Origin: an uncultured Collinsella sp.
GTDB taxonomy: Bacteria; Actinomycetota; Coriobacteriia; Coriobacteriales; Coriobacteriaceae
Direction: 5' to 3'
Length of the DNA stretch: 41,267 nucleotides
NCBI GenBank assembly: GCA_900548495.1
Contig: URKT01000002.1
Location: 1-41,267 of the forward strand
Shown here: piece by piece, positions 33,964 through 41,267 of the stretch
Numbering within the stretch: position 1 is the first letter of the stretch
Layout of the letters: every line of letters begins with the position of its first letter
Translations under genes and position numbers: made by a program
Notes under the pieces: generated by a model
What the model saw: the letters and a program-made list of their open reading frames with translations, nothing else
What the model was told of the DNA's origin: nothing
Databases searched by the model: none

Positions 33964-34260
33964 ATCTCAATCTGTAACAGGTAGAGCCGAAAATCTCAGC
34001 TAGATGTTACAGATTGAGACAATTCGGTCCGGCTTATTCCGTTTGTCTCGATCTGTAACAGTTAGGAGTGAAATGACCAGCCAGGTGTTACAGATCTAGA
34101 TTGATTGGATTGACCCATCTGTTTGTCTCGATCTGTAACATCTAAGCGGTCAAAAGCGGTCTACATGTTACAGATTGAGATTTTTGGCTTGGCCTGTGCG
34201 TTCACCTCGATCTGTAACAGCTGGGACCCAAAAACTCGGCTAGATGTTACAGATTAAGAT
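33964..34260. repeat. 57-bp palindromic repeat, locus 3 (four copies)
   Basis: Copies at 33964-34020, 34045-34101, 34125-34181 and 34204-34260, with start distances of 81, 80 and 79 bases. They lie between the convergent ends of lacI and the cassette-2 EIICB gene. Spacers of 22-24 bases share little except a final GTTT or GTTC. The first and last copies begin ATCTC and ACCTC where the consensus has GTCTC. Confidence 0.92.
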
Positions 34261-34286
34261 GAACAGGAGGACGGGTGCGGTCTAAA

Positions 34287-34328
34287 CAAAATGGCCCGCG
34301 CATCACGCATCGATGCACGGGCCATTTT
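34287..34328 (-). terminator. Bidirectional terminator, cassette 2 / locus 3
   Basis: A 17-position stem (34288-34304 with 34312-34328; one wobble on the minus strand). T8 follows on the + strand, and TTTTGTTT on the minus strand. Confidence 0.85.
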
Positions 34329-34359
34329 TTTTCTGCGGGCGGTAGGTGGCGTCAGCGTC

Positions 34360-36120
34360 TTATGCCTCGAGGTTTTCCTCGATCCAGGCGACGGCACCCT
34401 TGGGATCCTTAGTGAGGTCGATGTACTGTTTGCCCTTGGGCGACAGCAGCGTGATGCCCAGGCGGTCGGTGTCGGCCTTCATCTCGTTGTAATAGGTGCG
34501 AACCTGCGGAGCCAGGACGATGACGTTGTACTGGTCCATGATGGCGTAGTGGCTGCCGTAGGCACCGGCGTTGGCGGTAATGTCGATGCCCAGCTCGTCG
34601 GCGCCTTCCTTAAGCGCGTTGGCGAGCAGTGCAGAGGTGCCGGCGCCAGCGCACAGAACCAGAACCCTCAGATCCTTGCCCTTAAGGGCGGACGGAGCTG
34701 CGGAGGCCTCAGTGGCAGAAGCGGTCTCGACAACAGGAGCCTCAACGGCGGGGGCGGCAGCGGTCTTGACGGCCTTGGTCTCCTCGGCCTCTTCTTCGGC
34801 CAGGGTCTCGGCCTCCTGCTTGCACAGGACGTTGTCGTAGGCCTTGCAGAACGGGTAGTAGATTAAGAAGTCAACGACCAGCAGGACGACAACCAGGACC
34901 AGAGAGATCGGCTGGAAGTTGGTGTCGATGAAGGTGCCGATCGGTCCGGGGAGTGCCCACGGCATGGCATAGATAAAGCCGTTCATGCCCAAAAAGTCGA
35001 TGAAGAACTTACCAATGAGGACGTTGGCCACGGGGGCAAACAGGAACGGGATCAGGAAGTACGGGTTGAGGATGATGGGCGCGGCGAACAGCAGCGGTTC
35101 GTTGACGGCGAACATCACGGGTACGACAGAGGCTTTGCCGACGGCCTTGAGCTGCTTGGAGCGCATAAAGAGCAGGAAGATGATCGGGACAATGAACGTG
35201 GCGCCGGTGCCGCCGAGTTCGCCGATGTAGTTACCGAAGTTCTCGGTCAGGGCGAGGGCGGGGTGACCGCCGGCCTGCAGCGTGGCGAGGTTGGTGGTGA
35301 TGTTGCCAAACAGCGCGGCGTTGAGGGCAGGCTTAACGACCGAGGGGCCGTGGATGCCCATGAACCAGAACAGCGGGATCATGAACCAGATGAGGGCGAG
35401 GCCGGCGTAGGAATCGGCAGCGGCGAACAGCGGGCTCACCAGCGTGGAGATGACGTTGGCAAACGGGACGGCCAAGCAGGTGCGGCAGATAACGTCGATG
35501 ACGGCGACAAACAGGATGGAGAAGCTGAAGGCGAAGATGTCGCGGAAGTTCTGGGCGATGGCGCCGGGGACTTCTTTGGGCAGCTTGATGGTGATGTCTC
35601 GCTTAATGCAGAAGGCATAGATGTTGACCGTGGCAAATGCGGCGACAAAGGAGCTCAGTAGGCCCTTGGTGCCCATGTTGTCGGTAAAGAACACCGAGAC
35701 ATCGGCGCCGTCGATCTTGGCACTCGTCTGGGTAACGGCCAAGATGAGCATAGCGCACATGGCGGCGACCATGGTGCTCGTGGCGTTGATGGCCTTGCCG
35801 GCAGGCATGCGGCGGTTCTTGGAGCCGGTCAGCGCGCTTGCGGTGGTGCCGGCGACCATGATGCCCACGACGCCCATCGTGAAGTTGTAAACCTTGTTGC
35901 AGAAGTTCACGACGTCGACGTTCCACCAGTCGGGCAGCGTAAAGCCGCCGACCGTGGCGACAACGCCCGGCAGGGTCGAAATAAGCAGGAAGACAGAAGA
36001 AGACAGGATGATGGGCATTGCTGCCAAAAAGCCGTCTTTAATGGCCTGAAGGTAGATGTTCTTAGAGACCTTGTCGAAGTACGGCTGACCTTTCTCCAAG
36101 AACTTAACGATCGATTCCAT
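34360..36120 (-). CDS. lacE: PTS lactose-family EIICB (cassette 2)
   Basis: 586 residues. The IIC domain has the same landmarks as its paralogues (KNRRMPAGK, FMGIHGPSVV, AVNEPLLFAAPIILNPYF). A Glu/Ala-rich linker (about 435-480) is followed by the IIB domain with Cys490 in VLVLCAGAGTSALLANAL. In this cassette the order is reversed: lacG comes first and this gene second. AGGAGCG precedes the ATG. Confidence 0.92.
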   Translation of the reverse strand: MESIVKFLEKGQPYFDKVSKNIYLQAIKDGFLAAMPIILSSSVFLLISTLPGVVATVGGFTLPDWWNVDVVNFCNKVYNFTMGVVGIMVAGTTASALTGSKNRRMPAGKAINATSTMVAAMCAMLILAVTQTSAKIDGADVSVFFTDNMGTKGLLSSFVAAFATVNIYAFCIKRDITIKLPKEVPGAIAQNFRDIFAFSFSILFVAVIDVICRTCLAVPFANVISTLVSPLFAAADSYAGLALIWFMIPLFWFMGIHGPSVVKPALNAALFGNITTNLATLQAGGHPALALTENFGNYIGELGGTGATFIVPIIFLLFMRSKQLKAVGKASVVPVMFAVNEPLLFAAPIILNPYFLIPFLFAPVANVLIGKFFIDFLGMNGFIYAMPWALPGPIGTFIDTNFQPISLVLVVVLLVVDFLIYYPFCKAYDNVLCKQEAETLAEEEAEETKAVKTAAAPAVEAPVVETASATEASAAPSALKGKDLRVLVLCAGAGTSALLANALKEGADELGIDITANAGAYGSHYAIMDQYNVIVLAPQVRTYYNEMKADTDRLGITLLSPKGKQYIDLTKDPKGAVAWIEENLEA

Positions 36121-36228
36121 AGTTCACGCTCCTCTTTGCATGAAATCTTAATGGCATGGACGTTGAAAACCTATATGGTCTCCCGCTTGCTAAAAGCCCG
36201 GGTGCAGGCGGGGTCGGTCCCAGGGGGA

Positions 36229-36275
36229 GAGAGGGGAGCGGCTGGGTTTGTATCGCATAGGGCCGCTCCCCTCTC
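36229..36275 (-). other. Intercistronic hairpin, lacG-lacE cassette 2
   Basis: A perfect 14-bp stem (36229-36242 with 36262-36275), 19-base loop, in the 176-base gap between the lacG-type stop and the EIICB start. No T run, so it may adjust the ratio of the two products. Confidence 0.6.
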
Positions 36276-36296
36276 GGGGGAAAGCGAGGCGATGCG

Positions 36297-37739
36297 CTAC
36301 TGCGCGTCCGCCATAGTGTCGGCGAGCTCCTTGTACCAGAGTGCCGACTGCTTGATGTAGCGTTTTTGCGTGTCGAAGTCGATGTAGAACAGGCCGTAGC
36401 GCTTGTTATAGCCGTTGGCCCACGAGAACTGGTCCTGCAGGCTCCAGATAAAGTAGCCCTGGACGTCGACGCCCTCGGCGCGCGCCCGGAGCACCTTCTC
36501 CATGTGCTGGTCGACAAAGTCGATGCGCTCGGGATCGGCGACGATGCCGTTTGCGTCGGGCTCGGGGTCCTTGTGGCCCAGGCCGTTTTCGGTGATATAG
36601 ATGACGGGGAGGTTGGGATAGGTGGCGCTGATGTGCTTGAGCGTGTCGTAGAGGCCTTGCGGGTAGATGAGCCAATCCCAGTCGGTGGTGGGGATACCCG
36701 GCATATCGACCTGCCGCCCGACGCCCTTAAACTTAAAGCACGAGGTGCCCTTGTCTCCGGTGCCGTTAAAGCTGTTGGTGGACTCGCCATCGTAGGCGGC
36801 GATAAACGCCGACTGATAGTAGTTGAGGCCGAACATATCGTTGCGGGGCGCCGCCTTGGCGAGCTCCTCCATGTCGCTGTCCTCAACCGTAAGCGTGGCG
36901 TTGTTGGCACGCAGAATCTCGTTGATGAGTGAGAGGGTGCGCGCGGAGTAGTGACCCAGGAAGGCGCCGTCCATGATGAAGTCGGTGTAGAAGGCGTTGT
37001 ACAGGTCGGCGGCGTGCTGGTCGGCGGGCGAGTCTGTGGCAGGATATGCCGGCGTCAGGACGTTGACCATGCCAATGCGTCCGCCCAGGTGCTCGGTCTC
37101 GTCAAGATCCTTATACAGGTTGACGGCGCGGGCGTGGGCAACGAGCTCGTTGTGCTGGCTCTGGATGCCGCTCGTCACATCAAAGTGATGGTTGGGCGGG
37201 AAGTTGCCTTGGATGTATTGGGAGTGCGAGAGGCTGATGAGCTCGTTGATGGTGAACCAATTCTTGACCTCGCGGAACTCGCGGAAGCAGAACTCGGCAT
37301 AGCGCACATAGGCGTCGACGGTCTTGCGGTTGAGCCAGTCGCCCTGGTTGAACAGGGCGGCGGGGGAGTCAAAGTGATGCAGGGACACATAGGGCTCGAC
37401 GCCATACTTTTTGCAGCAGGCGAACAGCTCGTGGTAGTGCTTAACGCCCTCGGCGAGGGGCTCGGCATCGTCGCCGTTGGGGAAGATGCGGGTCCAGGCG
37501 ATGGACACACGGATGGCGTTGAGTCCATGCTCGGCAGAAAGGCGGATATCCTCCTCGTAGCGGTTGTAGAAATCACTGGCCGGGTCGGGCAAAAAGCGAC
37601 CCTGGGCGACAAGGTAATCGTCCCACATGGTCTTACCCTTGCCTGCCACCTTCGTGGAACCTTCCGTTTGGTACGCGGCGGTTGCGGCGCCCCAAACAAA
37701 GCCCTTCGGCAGCTGCTGTACGCGGTTTAGCAAAGACAT
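36297..37739 (-). CDS. lacG: 6-phospho-beta-galactosidase-like GH1 enzyme (cassette 2)
   Basis: 480 residues from the ATG at 37739 (an ATG six bases earlier sits too close to the ribosome site). Acid/base Glu166 lies in TINEL, nucleophile Glu384 in ITENGLG, and the phosphate-binding run is SWANGYNKRYGLFYIDF. It is the most divergent of the three: the start lacks the ETRTHGKGK form (STKVAGKGK), and TINEL replaces TFNEI. It probably takes a different phosphorylated beta-glycoside. First gene of its cassette, divergent from the LacI regulator at 38081. Confidence 0.9.
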   Translation of the reverse strand: MSLLNRVQQLPKGFVWGAATAAYQTEGSTKVAGKGKTMWDDYLVAQGRFLPDPASDFYNRYEEDIRLSAEHGLNAIRVSIAWTRIFPNGDDAEPLAEGVKHYHELFACCKKYGVEPYVSLHHFDSPAALFNQGDWLNRKTVDAYVRYAEFCFREFREVKNWFTINELISLSHSQYIQGNFPPNHHFDVTSGIQSQHNELVAHARAVNLYKDLDETEHLGGRIGMVNVLTPAYPATDSPADQHAADLYNAFYTDFIMDGAFLGHYSARTLSLINEILRANNATLTVEDSDMEELAKAAPRNDMFGLNYYQSAFIAAYDGESTNSFNGTGDKGTSCFKFKGVGRQVDMPGIPTTDWDWLIYPQGLYDTLKHISATYPNLPVIYITENGLGHKDPEPDANGIVADPERIDFVDQHMEKVLRARAEGVDVQGYFIWSLQDQFSWANGYNKRYGLFYIDFDTQKRYIKQSALWYKELADTMADAQ

Positions 37740-37859
37740 ATGCATACACCCTCTCGTCTCGCTGTTCGATATTGTGCGTTTGCGCTCAGGAGGCTCCCTG
37801 GTTAGCGTTCAGCGGTGAAAAAGCCCGATAAACACTATCTTAAAATGATTAGAACCAAA

Positions 37860-37897
37860 ATAAGCACGTGAACATTTGACAATGAGCACGTTAACAT
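37860..37897. promoter_or_regulatory. LacI-type operators of cassette 2 (two copies)
   Basis: ATAAGCACGTGAACAT (37860-37875) and ATGAGCACGTTAACAT (37882-37897), 22 bases apart. They share the ATGnnnACGTnnnCAT frame of the cassette-1 operator but with other inner triplets. The rest of 37740-38080 holds the lacI promoter and a third copy. Confidence 0.7.
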
Positions 37898-37956
37898 CCG
37901 GCTGGGATGTATAGAAACAAAACAACTTCAAACAGCCGCGAACGGTTGTATTTGTT

Positions 37957-38029
37957 CGGTAAGCGGTTTTGATTGACAGAAGTTTTCATGTTGTGGTATA
38001 TGGCTCGGGTATCATGAGCACGTTATCAA
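37957..38029 (+). promoter_or_regulatory. Promoter of the second lacI with CGGT motif and operator
   Basis: CGGTAAGCGGT (37957-37967) sits just before TTGACA (37973-37978); 18 bases later is TATATG (37997-38002). ATGAGCACGTTATCAA (38014-38029), a third operator copy, lies at the transcription start, which suggests autorepression. Confidence 0.65.
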
Positions 38030-38080
38030 TGTATGTACGATGCGCCATGGGCGCGGGGAATAGTTGGGAAGCAGGTTAGC

Positions 38081-39118
38081 GTGGAAGGCATGGATCAGCA
38101 GACAAGGAATGGTCGTTCGGCGAGCGCGGCAGAGGTTGCGGCGCTCGCTGGCGTGAGCCGCCAGACTGTGTCTCGCGTGGTCAACGGTATGCCCAACGTG
38201 ACGGAAAAGACGCGCAAGCGTGTGCTGGCCGCCATGGAAGAGCTGGGCTTTCGTCCCAATTTTGCTGGAGCGGCGTTGCGCGGCGGGTCGTATCGTTCTA
38301 TTGGCCTGTGCATGTACAACATCACACGTGTCGGTAACCTGGCGACGCTCGAGGGTATCATGCAAGCGGCGCGCGAGCACGATTTTGCCGTCACTATGAT
38401 CGAGATGGGCGGCGACAAGCCCTATACACTTGCCGATGCCTCGCGCCGCATGGTCGAGCGACCCGTCGACGGCATGATTCTCAACATGAACCGCATGGCT
38501 CCCGATTTTGAGGAGTTTGTTCCCCAGCCGGGAGTGCGAACGGTCATCCTGTCCATGTATGCGCATCCGCGCTGCACGACGATCGACTCCGACCAGTATG
38601 GTTCGTGCGAGCTGTTGACCAATTATCTGCTGGAACATGGTCACTCGAATATGCGGTTTGTGGCGGGTCCGGAAAACTCGATTTCCTCGCGTTTTCGTGA
38701 GGCCGGTTGGCGCGATACGCTGGGTCGTGCTCATGTCGATGCCGCTCCGATGCTGCGTGGCGATTGGAGTGCGGACAGTGGGTACGCCATGGGCGAGCGG
38801 ATTGCGGCCGAGGTGCTTGCCGGCGGGTCGCAGGCGCCGACTGCCGTGCTTGCGGCAAATGACCAGATGGCGCTGGGCGTTATCGCCGCGCTCGAGAACG
38901 CGGGCCTGTCCGTGCCCGACGACGTGAGCGTGGTTGGTATCGACGACGCACTCGAGGGACTTGTTCCTCACAATCGACTGACGACGCTGCGATTTGATTT
39001 GCGCGGTGTCGGTAAGCTTGCGTTTGAGGCGGCGATTGGAGAGAGCTCGTCTATCGAGGCGATTCATGTGCCGAGTACGCTGGTCGAACGCTCGACTGTT
39101 AGGGACATACGGGGTTAG
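38081..39118 (+). CDS. LacI-family regulator of cassette 2
   Basis: 345 residues. HTH AEVAALAGVSRQTVSRVVNG (about 13-32), hinge GFRPNFAGAALRGG, and a sugar-binding sensor ending DDVSVVGIDDALEGLVPHNRLTTL. The GTG at 38081 has AGG five bases before it; the ATG three codons on overlaps its would-be ribosome site. Its recognition helix differs from the cassette-1 regulator (SRQTVSRVVNG against SLKTVSRVINE), in step with the different operators. It diverges from the cassette-2 genes. Confidence 0.9.
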   Translation: MEGMDQQTRNGRSASAAEVAALAGVSRQTVSRVVNGMPNVTEKTRKRVLAAMEELGFRPNFAGAALRGGSYRSIGLCMYNITRVGNLATLEGIMQAAREHDFAVTMIEMGGDKPYTLADASRRMVERPVDGMILNMNRMAPDFEEFVPQPGVRTVILSMYAHPRCTTIDSDQYGSCELLTNYLLEHGHSNMRFVAGPENSISSRFREAGWRDTLGRAHVDAAPMLRGDWSADSGYAMGERIAAEVLAGGSQAPTAVLAANDQMALGVIAALENAGLSVPDDVSVVGIDDALEGLVPHNRLTTLRFDLRGVGKLAFEAAIGESSSIEAIHVPSTLVERSTVRDIRG

Positions 39119-39132
39119 GTCCTACTCCGTTT

Positions 39133-39270
39133 GTCTCGATTTGTAACAGGTAGACGGTCAAAAGCGGGCTACGTGTTACAGATTTAGATTCTTCGGAAAG
39201 AGCAATCCTGTTCGTCTCAATCTGTAACAGCTAGGACCAAAAAACTCGGCTAGATGTTACAGATCGAGAC
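39133..39270. repeat. 57-bp palindromic repeat, locus 4 (two copies)
   Basis: Copies at 39133-39189 and 39214-39270, start-to-start 81 bases, between the convergent ends of the second lacI and the cassette-3 lacG. The centre of the first copy is nearly the same as that of the copy at 29154, and the second resembles that at 34204. Confidence 0.9.
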
Positions 39271-39290
39271 AAACGGCTCCCGACCAGCCC

Positions 39291-39339
39291 AAAAACAAAA
39301 AGACCGGGGGCGGCGCGCCGTGTGACGTGCCGCCCCCGG
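39291..39339 (-). terminator. Terminator of cassette 3
   Basis: A perfect 11-bp stem CCGGGGGCGGC (39304-39314) with 39329-39339. The A-rich run before it gives the minus-strand T run. Confidence 0.85.
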
Positions 39340-39385
39340 CTGAGAAATGGGGACAGGTTGTGTGAGCGGGCAACCCCGCCAGCCA

Positions 39386-40825
39386 CTAGTCCAGACGACG
39401 GGTCTGCGCCACGTGCTTGTACCAGTAGGCGCTTGCCTTGGGCGTGCGCTTCTGGGTTTCAAAGTCAACGTAAAAGAAGCCGTAACGCTTGTTGTAGCCA
39501 TTGGTCCAGGAGAACTGATCCTGCAGGCTCCACAGGAAGTAGCCGCCCACGTTGACGCCCACCTCCATGGCCTTGAGCAACCAGCGCAGGTGCTGCTCGA
39601 TATAGTCGATGCGCGGCTGGTCGTCCACAAAACCGTCCTTGTAGGGATCCTTGTAGCCCATGCCGTTCTCGGTGATGAAAATCTGCTTGTAGTTGGGGTA
39701 GCGCTGCTTAATGTAGACGAGCAGATCGAACAGGCCCTCGGGATAGATGATCCAGTCCCAGTCGGTGGTGGGGATGCCAGGCTTGTTCACATGCTCGCCA
39801 ATGCCCTTAACGCGCCAGCGGCCAGTGCCCTTCTCGCCCGTACCGTTGTGGTGCAGGTCGTTCTCGCCGTCGTAAGCCTTCAAGAAGCGGCACTGGTAGT
39901 TGTTAACGCCCAGGTAGTCGTTGTAGAGCGCCGCCTCGCGCATGATTTCCAAATCCTCGTCTAGGATCTCGATGGTGCCGCCCGAGACGGCAGCCAGGCG
40001 GTTGGCGCACTCGAGGGTGTCGGGCGCATAGTCGCCGCGGAAGGTGGCGTCGAGCAAGAACTGGTTCTGCAGCACGTGCTCGTTGTTGGCGGCTTTGATG
40101 TCGGCGGGGTCGTTCTCGTTGAGCGGATACTTAAACTCCAACGACTGAATGACGCCGATCTTGCCCTTAAAGCCACCGTTGTGGAAGGCCAGTACTGTCT
40201 TGGCGTGGGCGAGCATCATGTTGTGCTCGCACTGGAAGGCCTCGGCCAGATGCGCCTTGACGCCACCGGGGAAGGTGCCCTCAATGTAGGTGTTGGAGGC
40301 GTCGGCCCAGATCTCGTTAAAGGTAAACCAGTAGGTTACCTGGTCGGCGTACTCCTTAAAGCAGAAGGTGGCAAAGTCCACAAAGGCATCGATGGTCTCG
40401 CGGTTGAGGAAGTCGCCTTTCTCAAAGAGGGGAAGCGGCGTGTCAAAGTGATGCAGCGTGACAAACGGCTCAACGTGGTGCTTATGGCACTCGGCGAAGA
40501 GATCGTGATAGAACTGGACACCCTCGGGGTTGATTTCGCCGGTACCGTTGGGGAAGATGCGGCTCCAGGCGATGGAGAGGCGAATGCCGTTGATGCCAAA
40601 CTCCTCGCACAGCTCCAAATCGACGGGGTACTGGTTGTAGAAGTCCGAAGCGGGATCGGGGGAGAAGCGCCCCTGGGCCTCCAGGAAGTCGTCCCAGGCA
40701 ACCTTGCCCTTACCGTGAGTGCGGGTCTCGCCCTCTACCTGGTAGGCAGCGGTGGCGCCGCCAAAGACAAAGCCCTCGGGAAACTGCGCAGGCGGGTTGG
40801 TGACGCTAGCAGGGTTAACGGACAT
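39386..40825 (-). CDS. lacG: 6-phospho-beta-galactosidase-like GH1 enzyme (cassette 3)
   Basis: 479 residues. Acid/base Glu171 in TFNEI, nucleophile Glu386 in ITENGMG, and phosphate-binding run SWTNGYNKRYGFFYVDF. It is closer to the cassette-1 enzyme than to the cassette-2 enzyme. It follows the cut EIICB gene at the window edge by 66 bases, with a hairpin in the gap. Its regulator would lie beyond the contig end. Confidence 0.9.
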   Translation of the reverse strand: MSVNPASVTNPPAQFPEGFVFGGATAAYQVEGETRTHGKGKVAWDDFLEAQGRFSPDPASDFYNQYPVDLELCEEFGINGIRLSIAWSRIFPNGTGEINPEGVQFYHDLFAECHKHHVEPFVTLHHFDTPLPLFEKGDFLNRETIDAFVDFATFCFKEYADQVTYWFTFNEIWADASNTYIEGTFPGGVKAHLAEAFQCEHNMMLAHAKTVLAFHNGGFKGKIGVIQSLEFKYPLNENDPADIKAANNEHVLQNQFLLDATFRGDYAPDTLECANRLAAVSGGTIEILDEDLEIMREAALYNDYLGVNNYQCRFLKAYDGENDLHHNGTGEKGTGRWRVKGIGEHVNKPGIPTTDWDWIIYPEGLFDLLVYIKQRYPNYKQIFITENGMGYKDPYKDGFVDDQPRIDYIEQHLRWLLKAMEVGVNVGGYFLWSLQDQFSWTNGYNKRYGFFYVDFETQKRTPKASAYWYKHVAQTRRLD

Positions 40826-40848
40826 GATGATCCAATCGTCTAAATCGA

Positions 40849-40882
40849 AGGGCCAGCCGGTCTTGGATGGTCGGCTGGCCCT
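40849..40882 (-). other. Intercistronic hairpin, lacE-lacG cassette 3
   Basis: A perfect 11-bp stem (AGGGCCAGCCG at 40849-40859 with 40872-40882) between the EIICB stop and lacG. The other two cassettes have a hairpin in the same place but of different sequence. Confidence 0.6.
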
Positions 40883-40891
40883 GGGTGTTAC

Positions 40892-41232
40892 TTACTTCGA
40901 GAGTTGCTCGCTTACGAAGGCGAGAGACTTGTCGCCGTTCTGGGAGAGCTCGATGTACTGCTTACCGCGGCAGGCGACGCATTTGTTGCCCACGCGCTCG
41001 CAGTCCTTCTGCAGGTCGGCCAGGTAGCTTGCGGCCTGCGGGGCCAGGACGACCAGGTCAAAGTCGGGGAGCATGTCAACGTGGTTGCCATAGGCCTCGG
41101 CAGCGGTCTCAAGATTGATGCCGCGCTCCTTGGCGGCCTTGGCCAGCGCGTTGGCGAGCAGGCCCGAGGTTCCGCCGCCCTGGCAGAGCACGAGCACGCG
41201 CTTGCCGTTGAGGTCGCTGGAGGTCGTTGCCT
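40892..41232 (-). CDS. lacE: PTS lactose-family EIICB, C-terminal IIB domain only (cut by contig end)
   Basis: Only the last 113 or so codons are here. They read ATTSSDLNGKRVLVLCQGGG then a complete IIB domain to LSK, with the phosphorylated Cys in VLVLCQGGGTSGLLANAL. The IIC part is missing because genomic sequence stops at about 41232; the bases after that are adapter. An apparent GTG start at 41197 is an internal valine, not a start. It is the first gene of cassette 3. Confidence 0.88.
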
Positions 41233-41267
41233 CTGTCTCTTATACACATCTGACGCTGCCGACGACG
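41233..41267. other. Sequencing adapter (Nextera transposase end), not genomic
   Basis: 41233-41251 is CTGTCTCTTATACACATCT, the complement of the Tn5 mosaic end used in Nextera libraries. It is followed at 41252-41265 by GACGCTGCCGACGA, the complement of the standard read-1 adapter. The last two bases (CG) would be the start of an index. This is library contamination at a contig end. Confidence 0.97.

Noticed and set aside
33964..34260. CRISPR array
   Set aside because: Repeat lengths of 57 and spacers of 22-24 are regular, but repeats are full palindromes, their centres vary, spacers share end words, arrays have only 2-4 units in four places, and there is no cas gene.
40912..41247. Minus-strand frame starting inside the last 20 bases
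   Set aside because: Its start lies in adapter sequence, and it is out of frame with the clear IIB domain.

Overview
The window looks like part of a GC-rich actinobacterial chromosome, most likely a gut Coriobacteriia of the Collinsella type. This is an inference from codon style, the density of PTS and lactose-type genes, and gene neighbourhoods; no 16S or other marker gene is present. The right end is the end of a contig: the last 35 bases hold a sequencing-library (Nextera) adapter, so the final gene is cut by an assembly edge and not by biology.

Left part (about 1-8350): ordinary chromosomal genes on the + strand. These are a solute-binding lipoprotein, the ribosome hibernation factor hpf, a DegV fatty-acid-binding protein, a 3-hydroxyisobutyrate-type dehydrogenase with an unusual Cys/His-rich tail, two proteins of unknown role, an NAD-type isocitrate dehydrogenase and a membrane-anchored SurA/PrsA-like protein. 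A minus-strand pair (DUF2975-type membrane protein plus a small Cro/CI regulator) follows.

Middle part (about 9300-23210): an amino-sugar region. A mannose/GalNAc-family PTS (IIA, a YajC-like protein, IIB, IIC, IID) is followed by a NagR/DasR-like GntR regulator, an AgaS-type isomerase/deaminase, NagA, a flavodoxin, a LacX-like epimerase, a LacC/PfkB kinase and a YhcH-family protein. A DasR-like operator lies before both the PTS operon and agaS. Together they suggest uptake and phosphorylation of an N-acetylated amino sugar (GalNAc fits best), deacetylation by NagA, conversion to tagatose-6-phosphate by AgaS and phosphorylation by LacC. A tRNA-Thr(CGT), an orphan IIB paralogue whose phosphorylated His is Cys, a 180-bp nested palindrome, galM and a DeoR regulator complete the region. 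Two gene-tail remnants (of nagA and of deoR) show past duplication and decay.

Right part (about 23300-41232): lactose-type PTS cassettes. One EIICB gene is divergent from a GntR regulator and a protein of unknown function. Three further EIICB genes (lacE type, the last one cut) are each paired with a 6-phospho-beta-galactosidase-like gene (lacG type). Two of these pairs are divergent from LacI regulators. A Fic protein with its own large inverted-repeat operator sits between. No LacF (IIA), LacAB or LacD is in the window.

The less usual content is non-coding: ten copies of an exactly 57-bp palindromic repeat spaced at about 80 bp, in four intergenic loci; a CGGT-N3-CGGT motif at four sugar promoters; and LacI operators of shared frame ATGnnnACGTnnnCAT whose inner triplets differ between the two cassettes.
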